Made by a program: the position numbers and the translations under genes
Assembly (NCBI GenBank): GCA_950022295.1
Contig: OX465601.1
Location: 71,557,501-71,621,500, forward strand
Direction: 5' to 3'
Length of the DNA: 64,000 nucleotides
Source: Bromus sterilis
Lineage: Eukaryota; Streptophyta; Magnoliopsida; Poales; Poaceae
The notes under the pieces: model-generated
The model's input: only the letters and a program-made list of their open reading frames with translations
Told to the model about the DNA's origin: nothing
Databases searched by the model: none
Shown here: positions 1 to 10,729 of the stretch, piece after piece
Numbering within the stretch: position 1 is the stretch's first letter
Layout: every line of letters begins with the position of its first letter

Positions 1-1182
1 CCCGAAGAAGAAGACCACCGTTAAGACCCGTGTATCGTCAGCAAGGCAAACAAAACCCATTGATCATATCTATAAAATCCCAATTCCCTCTCAGTCTCGC
101 TTATGCATGTTTAGGAGATCACTTGGTATCGATTCTACCGCATAGTTGAACCCATGTCCGATGCATGACCTATCATCTTGTCACAGTAGTAAGCAAACCA
201 CAATCCTAGCTGACATAGGAGTTGATTGATATCATGAAGCCCCTGCAACTGTTATATCTTATTGCATGCTTAGTGTTACATGAGGTTGCTTTTGATGTGA
301 GTCGGGATGATGGTTAACATAGTGTTGATGAAAGTGAAACTGTGTCGGTGAATCCACCCTAATACAAGGTGAACGATGAGAGGCTGTGTAGGAGTACACA
401 GTGGGTTGTCTCGTTGAACACCGGCTTAAGCACCGAGTTCTTGTATGGTAATCCAAGACAAAGAGTACAACCACACATTGGGATCACTGACCCCTCTCGG
501 CCTAGTACCTTGATCCGTGTCGACGTCCAGGAGTCACATTAGTTCGGGCTTTCCATTTGGCATCTGCATAGAAAAAGAATGAAGGAATGGTTGCATCATA
601 TAGATATGTGGGTGCACCTGTGAGGCAGGAAAACCATCTGCCAGAGGTGGCGTCTCGGTCACTTACATTGTTTGAGTTTGTTTCGTTGATCCGGCCGGGC
701 TCTCGAGCGGAGGCAAACTCAGATAGTCGACTCCTGGAATAGACCGGTTGTGAGCGAAGTGTCGTGGTGAACATCCTCGCTGTCACCTCTTGAACGGTGG
801 CGACACCTGGCGGTAACCGATGGTCATGTGTGTGTAGCTTACACCCTTGCAAGGTTAACAAAACTATTCGAATAGCCGCGTCCGCGGTTAAGGACTACTT
901 GGAACCTGTACCTGATTATTAGACAACTTGAATGGATACTTCTAAAACTCGCAAGATAAGCGTGAGTGCTATGGTGTGCTTCCTCGTGGGGAAGTCGAGG
1001 AAGTAACCATAGTGGTGTATTGGTTGGAGATGTAGTGGACTCGTGTACGCTTCTTACCTCAAGTCTGGTAATCGTAGTTCAGGACTAGCCAAGTCAAAGC
1101 TGGCACTTCTGCATGATGAAACCCCACCTCCCTTTACCTTGATACTTGAGCGTGAGTAGTGTAGTTCTGATGTAAGTCTTGC

Positions 1183-1202
1183 TGAGTACGACTTTGTACT
1201 CA
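1183..1202 (+). other. Stem-loop in LTR X (TGAGTAC / GTACTCA)
   Basis: A perfect 7-bp inverted repeat with a 6-base loop (gacttt). The same structure is at 9446-9465 and 18308-18327 in the two LTRs of B. It lies about 25 bases before a splice-acceptor-like sequence (ttctatgttttag). Confidence 0.7.
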
Positions 1203-1227
1203 CGTTTGCTTATTCTATGTTTTAGAA

Positions 1228-1347
1228 GAGAACCCGGACCCCGATGGAGTCACCGATCTGAAGCTCGACGTTGACCTTGGTAGTATAGTTCCAGAAAGCA
1301 GTCTGGTCCCTCGTGGAAGGGCATGTTTGTTTACAAGGCTTCTCTAA
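1228..1347 (+). other. Exon-like open frame in LTR X
   Basis: After a pyrimidine-rich acceptor-like sequence ending TTTTAG at 1225, an open frame runs from the GAG codon at 1228 to TAA at 1345-1347 (39 codons). The same frame, length and stop are present at 9491-9610 in B. Differences between the copies include silent or conservative changes (GAT/GAC, Asp/Glu, Met/Leu). No start codon is at its left end, so it would have to be a spliced exon. Function unknown. Confidence 0.4.
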
Positions 1348-1995
1348 GCCATTTGTTAAACTTGTCTGTACTCAGACCTAATTTTCTTCCGTTGTATGAT
1401 GTAATGTTGATCCCAGACATGTGATCTTTGTATGCTCTATGTGTATATCAATAAAGAGTACATTGTAGAGTTATGTGATGATACCTGCTGTTCATACTAG
1501 ACATGTGTGTTGCGTGTATGTTTATAACATGCATGTCTTAGTATGGGTTTTCGAGACCTTAGTTGTGATCTGGCTGGCGGTCTTTTATACACCAAGTGGC
1601 CCTTAGATGTGCGCAGCCTTGGGCATCGCGATGCGATTGCTCGTGACTCCGTCACGTGCACACTTTGTTGTATGATCGAGCCCGCCCTAGACCCCGACTA
1701 AGTGATCGGGCTGGAGTAAGTCTATGTAAGAGTTAGGATCCAATCGATAACATGGTTGAGGCGACTTGTCTATGAGTATGGGATTCACCACCCATAAGCA
1801 TTTAGACTTGTGAGCGGACGTTGAGGACCCATCTCAGTTGATCATCCGGCCTGGATGGGATGCCCCTCACGTTTGATGCTTTCCGAGAGCGTTCTGTGCT
1901 TGGCCTTGTCAACTTAGACAAGTGGGTACGGCTCTCGTCTCTCCATGTGATTGTATCGTGACTGGAATTACATACGCTAACCCCGGGTCCCGACA

Positions 1996-2756
1996 GCAGA
2001 GGCCGGTGGCCACACGGTTTCCTCGTCGGTGCTCCGGCGAGGTCTCGGGGTTGCGCGAGATTCGCGAGGGAGAGAGGAGGAGAACGAGCGGCGAGAGGGG
2101 GAAGTGAAGCGGACGTCCACGGGACGTCTCCTGGCGCGATAAGGTCGCCTGGGAGGGTGCCAGGCAGCCTAGCAGCTGCCGCCGGTGTCGGCATGCGCTC
2201 CAGCGAGCTGCTTGCCGCACCGGGGAAGAAGACAAACGGAGGGGGCAGGTCTGGGCTGTGGAAAGGTAAGTTGGGCCTGGGGCCCAAGGTGAGCAGGCTT
2301 CTTTCCTCTTTTCTATTTCCTTTTCTATTTTTCTTCTTCTATTTGTGTTGGCACTGCTAATAAAATAGCAAACCATTTTATAAAATGCTGAAACTTTTTA
2401 CATGGCCTCATAATATATTAGGCTAGCCACTTATAAAGTTTGGCACTTTTTAAAATTCAAATCATTTGAATTTTAAATCAAATAGGGGTTTTTGATTAAT
2501 TCCAAGGTCCTATTTGAATATTTGAAAAATCCATGAGCATGGGATTGCTACCACACCACTTGATATGTGATCACACTCATTTATGGGAGTTTTCAAAAAT
2601 GCAAAAGGAATTTTTGGAGCAATTTTTATTGTGGCCATTTGAATTAATTTCATCTGGGGGGTGTTCTCTCTCCCATTTCAATTTCATTTGAAATTTTTAA
2701 CATGAATGCAAAGTTACTTGCTAACCCTAGCACATACCTAAAAGAGGGTTCTGACA
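1996..2756 (-). repeat. Element Y: inverted 5' end of a related Gypsy LTR
   Basis: Read on the minus strand from 2756, this begins TGTCAGAACC...TTTTAGGTATGTGCTAGGG, closely matching the start of B's LTR (TGTCACAACCC...TTTAGGTAAGTGCTAGGG). It follows the same layout: an AT-rich block, a purine-rich stretch, then a GC-rich block. About 760 bp are present; the LTR breaks off at 1996 where the intact 3' end of X begins. At 2757 the gag coding frame of Copia A starts at once, so Y inserted in A's gag gene. TSD candidates (attgt at 2757-2761 for Y, gcaga at 1996-2000 for X) cannot be tested because the partner copies are left of the window. Confidence 0.75.
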
Positions 2757-5700
2757 ATTGTCCTCATTCCCCTCAAAATGTCCTATGTACTTGAGACTGC
2801 ATTAGGTGATGCACCAGCAACTACCGCTACTCTGGCTGAGAAGAATGTCTACCTCATTAAGTCGGATGATTCCTCCCTTGTCCAGAAGGGTATGCTCTAT
2901 GCCATGGAGGCTGAACTGCTGAAATGGTTTGAGAGCCTCAGTGCTTATGAGATAATCACTGACCTCAAGACCACCTTTGCACCTCAAGCCAGGGTTGAGA
3001 GAAATGAAGTTTCTGAAGCTTTCTTTTCGGCAAAGATGGAAGAGCACAACAACATGACTAAGCACGTAATCAAAATGTCTGACTACGTTCAACGCCTAAA
3101 TGACCTGGAATTTAAGATTCCGGATGAAATGGCGATTGATAGGGTGTTGCGTTCGCCGCCCCCTAGATACGAGAGTTTTGTGTTGAAATACAACATGCAA
3201 GGGATGGTTAAGAACCTTTCTGAGTTGTTCACCATACTCAAGATTGCTGAAATGGAAATCAAGAAGGAGCATAGCTGCACCAAGTACTTAGAAGATAAGA
3301 AGGTCGGCAAGGTTGCTGGAAGATACATGGATATATTTGATATACATGTTATTGATGTTTTCCTAACAAGTGCTCGGAGCAACGTCTAGATATTTGATAC
3401 CGGATCAGTTGCTCACATCTGTAACTCCCAGGAGGGGCTACAGAATAAACGACTCTTGTGGAAGAATGAAGTGACGATGCGCGTTGGAAACGGTTCCAAG
3501 GTTGATGTAATGTCCATTGGCACACTTCGTCTCAGTCTCCCTTCGGGATTGATTCTTGTTTTGAATAACTGTTATTATGTACCCGCGTTGAGTATGAACA
3601 TTGTGAGTGGGTCTTGCTTAATGCAAGACCATTATTCTTTTAAATCTGAGACAACTGGTTGTTCGATTTATAAGAATAATGTCTTCTATGTTCATGCAGC
3701 GGTGCGTAATGGTTTATTCTTAATGGATCTCGAATATCATGACTCCCACGTCAATAACATAGAGGACAAAAGATTAAAGCCTAGTAACGAAGAACACATG
3801 ACGATGTGGCATTGACGTCTTGGTCATATTGGCATAAAACGCATGAAGAAGCTCCATTCTAATGGACTTCTGGAGTCATTAGATTTTGGATCTCTTGACA
3901 CGTGCGAGCCATGCCTTATGTGCAAAATGACAAGGACTCCATTCAATGGAATAATGGAGCGTGCGGCAGAATTATTGGGAATCATACATACTGATGTATG
4001 TGGACCAATGAATATCACCACACGCAATGGATTTCGTTACTTCGTGACCTTCACGGATGACTTGAGTAGATACGGGTATATCTACTTAATGAAACATAAG
4101 TATGAAACCTTTGAAAAGTTCAAGGAATTTCAGAGTGAGGTCGAGAATCAACTCGGGAAGAAAATCAAGCACCTTCGATCCGATCGAGGTGGCGATTATT
4201 TAAGTCACGAGTTTGGCACTCATCTGAAGACTTGTGGCATTGTACCACAACTTACGCCAGCTGGAACACCTCAGCGAAACGGTGTGTCTGAGCGACGTAA
4301 TCGTACACTATTGGATAGTGTGCGGTCAATGATGTCTCATACCGACTTACCTACATCATTCTGGGGGTATGCATTAGAAACTTCCGCTTACATTCTTAAG
4401 AGGGTACCGTCCAAATCCGTGAAGACAACACCGTTTGAAGAATGGTTTGACAAGAAACCAATGTTGTCTTACCTGAAAATTTTGGGTTGTGAGGCTTACG
4501 TTAGGAAACTTCAGCCTGACAAACTTGAATCTAAGGCGGAGAAATGCATCTTTGTGGGATATCCAAAGGAAATTGTTGGATACACCTTCTACAACCAGAC
4601 TGAGGGCAAAACGTTTGTAGCCAAGACTGGACGCTTTCTTGAGAAAGAGTTTCTCCCGAAAGAATTGAGTGGGAGGAAAATAGACCTCAACGAGATGATT
4701 GACCAATCACTCCAAGTGGAAGACATGGCAATGGAAGTTGTTCCAGAACCACCTTCCGTAGTGGGAGCTTAAGAGAACGGTCATCATGATATTCATAACG
4801 ATCGTGACATACATGATGATCTTGATCAAGATGAATAGGATCCTATTGTACCCCGCAGGTCATCAAGAGTCCGAAATAAATTTGAGTTTGACGGACAGCT
4901 TGTCAATGCAGTCATGTTAAATGAACCTAACAAACCTGCGAACTACAAAGAAGCAATGGAGGGAGCCGAGTCCGAGAAATGGCTGGAAGCCATGAAATCC
5001 GAGATGGACTCCATGTATGCCAACAAAGTATGGACTTTGGTGGATATTCCCGAGGACCGAAAGGCCATCAAGAATAAGTGGATATTCAAGAAAAATACTG
5101 ACGCACACGGAAACGTATTTGTCTATAAAGCTCGACTTGTCGCAAAAGGTTTCCGACAAGTTCAAGGAGTTGACTACGAAGAGACTTTCTCTCCCGTAGC
5201 GATGCTGAAGTCTATTCGGATATTACTAGCAATTGCTACCTATCATGATTATGAAATATGGCAGATGGATGTGAAAATCGTGTTCCTTAATGGTAACATT
5301 GAGGAAGAGTTGTACATGGTACAACCGGAAGGTTTTATTGATCCTAAGGACGCTGGTAAGGTATGCAAACTTCAACGGTCCATTTATGGGTTGAAGCAAG
5401 CATCTTGGAGCTGGAATCTTCGATTTGATGAGGTGATCAAAGCATTTGGATTTGTCCAAAATGTCGAAGAATTCTGTGTTTATAAGAAAGTGAGTGGGAG
5501 CTCTGTAGCATTCCTAGTACTATATGTGGATGCATAATGTTGATAGGGAATGATGTAAAATTTCTGGAGAGCGTGAAGGAATACTTAAATGGACAGTTTT
5601 CCATGAAGGACCTAGGTGAAGCTGCATATATATTAGGCATTAAAATCTATAGAGATAGATCAAGACGCCTATTAGCACTGAGTCAGAGAACTTACCTTGA

Positions 5701-6333
5701 GAAGATATTGAAAAGGTTCCATATGGATAACACCAAGAGAGGCCTCTTGCCCGTTATGAAAGGAAGTAAATTGAGTGTGACTCAATGCCCAGCAACAGCA
5801 AAAGAAAGGGAGGAAATGTCCTCAAAGCCCTATGCTTCAGCCATAGGTTCTATCATGTATGCTATGCTGTGTACTCGACTAGATGTGGCCCTAGCGGTTA
5901 GTCTGACTAATCGTTACCAAAGTAATCCTGGAATGGATCATTGGATTGCAGTAAAGAATGGCCTTAAGTACTTACGAAGAACTAAGGACCTGGTTCTCGT
6001 CTATGGGGGATGTGTAGAAGAGCTTGCCGTAATAGGTTACGTCGATGCTAGTCTTGGTACTGATCCCGATGACTCGAAATCTCAGACGGGATACGTTTTC
6101 ATGTTGAATGGTGGTGCGATTAGCTGGAGGAGCGGCAAGCAGTCAGTCGTCGCCCAATCTACGATGGAGTCGGAGTATATTGCCTCTTGCGAAGCATCAA
6201 ATGAAGCGCATTGGCTAAAGAAGTTCGTCATCGAGCTTGGCGTATTCCCTAGTTGCACTGACCCCGTTAGCATTTATTGCGACAATACGGGTGCCATTGC
6301 TAACGCAAGGGAGCCGAGGACTCACTCTACAGC
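2757..6333 (+). pseudogene. Copia A gag-pol, degraded
   Basis: A gag segment (2757-3386) is followed by protease (FDTGSVAHIC from about 3393), the GAG-pre-integrase zinc finger (about 3810-3930), the integrase core (HTDVCGP, SDRGGDY and NGVSERRNRT motifs, about 3980-4340), RT (NKWIFK to LYVD, about 5070-5530) and RNase H (GYVDAS to CDNTGAIANA, about 6030-6300). In-frame stops are at 3387-3389 (a Trp position in the family), 3813-3815, 4770-4772 and 4836-4838. One base is missing at about 5532, inside the YVDD catalytic box, shifting the frame from there on. Gag appears to have an in-frame deletion near 3270-3290: sequence jumps from the gag core straight to KYLEDKK, losing the linker and CCHC knuckle. 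The element cannot make active protein. Confidence 0.9.
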
Positions 6334-9300
6334 TGTCACAACCCAAGTTTAGGTAAGTGCTAGGGTTGCTTGTGCCCTTTGCATCATATGAAAAATTCAA
6401 GAAGAAATTCAAAAATGGGGAAAAAGAAAAGCCCTGAGAAATTAATTCAAATGACCAGATAAAAATCTTTTTCCAAAAATCATTTGAATATTTGGAAAAT
6501 TCCTATAAATGATGGTGATCATTTTAAAAGTGATTTGGGTTCATTCCCATGCCCATGGAATATTCAAAAATTCAAAATGTGCCCTGGAAATTAAATTTGA
6601 CCCCTATTTGATTTGAAATTCAAATGTTTTGACATTAAAAAATGCTCAAATTCTACAAGTGACTTGCTATTGGTCACCTAGGATTTATAAAAATGTTTGG
6701 GCGTTTTACTAAAATGCCTAGCTATTTAATACTGAGGCAAAACAAAATAACAGAAAAAGAAAAGAAGAAGAAAAAGAACTAAAAAGATAAAAACAGAAAC
6801 AGGGGACTTACCCCTTACCTGAGGCCCACCTGGCCTTTGGCTTGGCCCAGTCCAGCCACACCTCCCCTGTCGTCTACCTCGTGCCAGAAGGCAGAGGCGT
6901 GGAGGGCATGCCGAGGCCAGGGCGCCACCTCCTGCTTGGCCAGCGCAGAGGCCCTCCCCTCCTCTATCTCTCTCTCCTGGAGACGCCTGGAAGCCCCAGC
7001 TCCCCTTTCCCCACCTCTGGTCCTCTTCCTCGTCTCCCTCACATGAACCCGCGCACACCCCGTAGCACACGCCGGAGCGCCGACGAGGAGATCCCGTGTC
7101 CACCGTGCCCTTCAAGCTCCGCCGCCATGTCCAACGTCCTCCCCTCCTTAGACTTTGTCGCCCTGCACCGTTGATTCCAGCCGGGAGCCTTCTTAGACGA
7201 TGCGAGCCTCGAGTCTTCGCCGCCGGCCACCGCAGCTCCGACCCAAAATTAAGCGTCGCTCGCTCCATCTCCGGCTCCGACGAGGCCTCCATCGCGCTCA
7301 GGGTGAGCAGATACGCCGTTTCCCTCTTCTTGTTGTCCTCCCCGCGTTCTGAGTCGTCGTTCCGGCGAAGCCCGAGCTCCGGCAGCCGCCTCCGTGGAAC
7401 AAGCCGTCGCCACAGTGCGCGTTTTTGAACCCCGCCTACTGCCCAAGACGCGCGAGCTCTCTAGCTAAGCCCTGGTACCATTTTCCCCCTCTCCCGCCAC
7501 GTTTTCGTCATCCCCGTCGCAACAGTGCCACGGCCGCCGCGCCATGTTGACGCCGGCGAGGCTCCGGCCACCCCTGAGCCTCCCCGTGGGCACTGGGTGA
7601 CGCGGGTGACTTCGAGCATCCCTCTGGTGGCCTCGACGATCTCTCCAGTGGCCGGAATCGCCACTCCGGCGAGGCGCCGCCGCGTCTAGTGACGCCGGCG
7701 TTGAGCCGCCGGTAGCCCAGGCCATTAGGGCCCTTAATCACGTGCTAATCCCCCCTGGGGTCTATGACAGTGGGCCCTAGTCCCTCTAATTAAACAAAAT
7801 TTAATTTAAACCACGGGTTTAATCCCAGAGCCACTGACAGCATGGCCCCACTGGTCAGCCCCCTGCTGACGTCATGCTGATGCAGTGCTGACGCAGTAAT
7901 TGGATTTAAAAGAATTAAAGAAAACAGAGAAAAATCCAGAAAATCAGTTAAACTTTGGAAATTCATAGAAAATTCATATTAACTCCAAATTTAATAAATA
8001 ATATATGAAAAATTATCAAAAAAATGCAAGGATTAAGAATATTCAATTTGTTTTTATGTTTGACCATTTTTAAATGGGTGAACAGTAGAAAACATGCATA
8101 TGGCATAATTTGAATTTGAAGTTTGAATTTGCATTTCAAATGCAATATACTTCAATTAAGATGAATATGCTACAAACCAGTACCACTCACATCATGGAAA
8201 ACCTTATCATGTGTATGTGCATTTTACTTTCGAAGTTGTCCCCCCTTGTTGATGATTGCCTCCGATGACAGACGTTCCGAGACGGTGATCACCCCCGAAG
8301 AAGAAGACCACCGTTAAGACCCGTGTATCGTCAGCAAGGCAAGCAAACCCCATTGATCATGTCTATAAAATCCTACTTCCCTCTCAGTCTCGCTTATGCA
8401 TGTTTAGGAGATCACCGAGACACGTTCTTTCGCATAGTTGAACCCATTCCGATGCATGACCTATCATTTTGTCACCGTATTAAGCAAACCACAATCCTAG
8501 CAGATTTAGGAGTTGAATGTTGAGCATGTGGCCCCTACAACTGTTACTGCTTATTGCTGCTTAGTGATACAATGAGGATGTTATGATTGTGAGTCGGGAT
8601 GGAATGAACACAGTGATGTTGATGATAACGTGTTGGTGAATCCACCCTAAACAAAGGTGAACGATGAGAGGCTGTGTAGGAGTACACAGTGGGTTGTCTT
8701 GTTGAACACTGCCCTAGGCCCCGAGTTCCTGTTTTGTGATCCAAGACAAAGAGTATGACCACATTTAGGGTTTATGGGAGCCCCGTTTGGCCTCTTTACG
8801 TACCCGATCCGGTCCAGGAGTCACACTAGATTCGGGCTTTCCATTTGGCCTAACTATAGATATGTGGGTGGACCTGTGAGGCAGTGAAACCATCTGTCAA
8901 AGCTGGCGTCTCGGTCCCTTGCATTATCTGAGTCCATTTCGTGGAACCGGCCGGACTCTCGAGCGGTGACAAACTCAGGTAGTCGACTCTTGGATTAGAG
9001 AAGGTGATGTGAGGGTAGTGCCTTGGTTTCATCCACGTCCGACACCCACTTGAAGGGTGACAAGAACAAGGCGATAAGTGATGACACGCGTGTGAAGATG
9101 TACACCCCTGCAGGGTTAATGAACTATTCGAATAGCCGTGTCCGCGGTTATGGACTACTTGGAGACCTTTACTTGATCATAGACAACTTGAATGGATACT
9201 TATAAAACTCGCAAGATAAGCGTGAGTGCTATGGAATGCTTTCTCGTGGGGAAGTCGAGGAAGTATTCATAGTGGTGTATTGGTTGGAGACTTGGTAGTG

Positions 9301-9445
9301 GACTCGTGTACGCTTCTTACCTCAAGTCTGGTATTCGTAGTACAGGACTAGCCAAGTCAAATCTGGCACTTCTGCATGATGAACCCCACCTCCCCTTTAC
9401 CTTGAAATTTGAGCATGAGTAGTGTAGCTCTGATGTAAGTCTTGC

Positions 9446-9465
9446 TGAGTACAACTTTGTACTCA
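9446..9465 (+). other. Stem-loop in 5' LTR of B
   Basis: TGAGTAC and GTACTCA around a 6-base loop (aacttt). The loop differs by one base from the X and 3' LTR copies while both arms are identical. Confidence 0.7.
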
Positions 9466-9490
9466 CGTTTGCTTATTCTATGTTTTAGAT

Positions 9491-9610
9491 GAGAACCCGG
9501 ACCCCAATGGAGTCACCTTCGTGAAGCTCGATGTTGACCTTGGTAGTATAGTTCCAGACAGCAGTCTGGTCCCTCGTGGAAGGGCATGTATGTTTACAAG
9601 GCTTCTCTAA
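9491..9610 (+). other. Exon-like open frame in 5' LTR of B
   Basis: A 39-codon frame from GAG to TAA, preceded by TTGCTTATTCTATGTTTTAG, a good splice-acceptor context. A donor-like CAGGGTGAGCAG is at about 7300 in the GC-rich block. The frame is the same length as the X copy. It could be a non-coding conserved LTR motif instead. Confidence 0.4.
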
Positions 9611-10263
9611 GCCATTTGTTAAACTTGTCTGTACTCAGACCTAATTTGCTTCCGTTGTATGATGTAATGTTGATCACATACATGTGATCTTTGTATACTC
9701 TATGTGCAAGTAAATAAAGAAGTACTTTGTAGAGTTATGTGATGATACCTGATGTTCATACTAGACATGCGTGCTGCGTGTATGTTTATAACATGCATGT
9801 CTTAGTATGGGTTTTCGAGACTTTAGTTGTGATCTGGCTGGCGGTCTTTTATACACCAAGTGGCCCTTAGATGTGCGCAGCTTGGGGCATCGCGATGCGA
9901 TTTCTCGTGACTCTGTCACGTGCACACTTTGTTGTATAATCGAGCCCGCCCTAGACCCCGACTAAGTGATCGGGCTGGAGTAAGTCTATGTAAGAGTTAA
10001 GATTCAATCGATAACATGGTTGAGGCGACTTGTCTATGAGTATGGGATTCACCACCCATAAGCATTTAGACTTGTGAGCGGACGTTGAGGACCCATCTCA
10101 GTTGATCATCCGGCCTGGATGAGATGCCCCTCACGTTTGATGCTTTCCGAGAGTGTTCTGTGCTTGGCCTTGTCTTCTTAGAAAAATGGGTACGGCTCTC
10201 GGCTCTTCATGTGATTGCATCGTGACTGGAATTACATACGCTAACCCCGGGTCCTGACAGACT

Positions 10264-10275
10264 TGGTATCAGAGC
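10264..10275 (+). other. Primer-binding site of B (tRNA-Met)
   Basis: TGGTATCAGAGC, four bases after the 5' LTR end, complementary to the 3' end of initiator tRNA-Met. It is the usual site for minus-strand DNA priming in chromoviruses. Confidence 0.95.
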
Positions 10276-10729
10276 AGGACTGTCTGTAGGATTATTCAAC
10301 CCTTGGTCGAAGTCGAGTCTAGCACTCTATAGTTATATAGTTACTTGGGTATAAAGGGAACAACGTAAGGCTTCTTTTTCTCCTTACCCTCATCGATCTG
10401 AGTTCTGGGTCACCCTTATATTTTCTACGGGATGATAGGACTAGGATCATCTATGTCTTACTAGAGCATCTCGTTGAGTGCTTCCTTGTAGCCGTAGGAT
10501 TGTTGTGGTCGTCCAGAGTCTCCGTGTTTTGAGTTCCTTGAGGAAGTTCTGTCCAATCTCCTCGAGATTGTATTGTTTTCCATCCCGGTGTAGCCGTTAT
10601 GCTGCCCGATTTATCCCGTGTTTCTTTGAATCATTGCCTCTGCATTACAATCTTTCCGCCTAAATCATGTCCTCTTGTCTTTGATTCCATCATACAACCT
10701 GTTCTGATTGTTGATTTTTATCACACAGG
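10276..10729 (+). other. Untranslated leader of B
   Basis: About 450 bp between primer site and gag start. It contains several short upstream open frames and ends TTTTTATCACACAG/GATG, so the gag ATG directly follows a splice-acceptor-like sequence. No other signal recognised. Confidence 0.6.

Larger units (their letters stand above)
1..1995 (+). repeat. Element X: 3' half of a Tekay-like Gypsy LTR
   Basis: This stretch aligns throughout with 8294-10259 of element B's 5' LTR, from the shared cccgaagaagaagaccaccg block to the shared end gggtcccgaca. It is therefore the right-hand half of an LTR of about 3.9 kb whose first half lies left of the window. The next bases (gcaga...) are not a primer-binding site, so this is the right end of a full element or a solo LTR. 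It carries a possible polyadenylation signal (AATAAA, 1450-1455). It differs from B's LTR by scattered substitutions and small indels, more than B's two LTRs differ from each other, so it is a separate insertion. It seems to sit inside the inverted LTR piece that follows. Confidence 0.88.
6334..10259 (+). repeat. 5' LTR of Gypsy B (3.93 kb)
   Basis: Starts TGTCACAACCC and ends GGGTCCTGACA, next to the primer site. It is AT-rich at both ends of its first half, with a strongly GC-rich block at about 6800-7740. Long open frames there on both strands differ in frame and length between the copies and do not look like protein genes. A possible polyadenylation signal (AATAAA) is at 9713-9718. No convincing TATA box was seen. 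Confidence 0.93.

Noticed and set aside
6726..7446. Long open frames on both strands in the GC-rich part of B's LTR (and its copy at 15572-16597)
   Set aside because: Frames overlap on opposite strands, differ in length between the copies and have no recognisable domains; explained by GC-rich composition.
10264..10275. TGGTATCAGAGC taken as part of a tRNA gene
   Set aside because: Only the 3'-complement of tRNA-Met is present; position next to the LTR shows a primer site. The same holds at 20052 and 55291.
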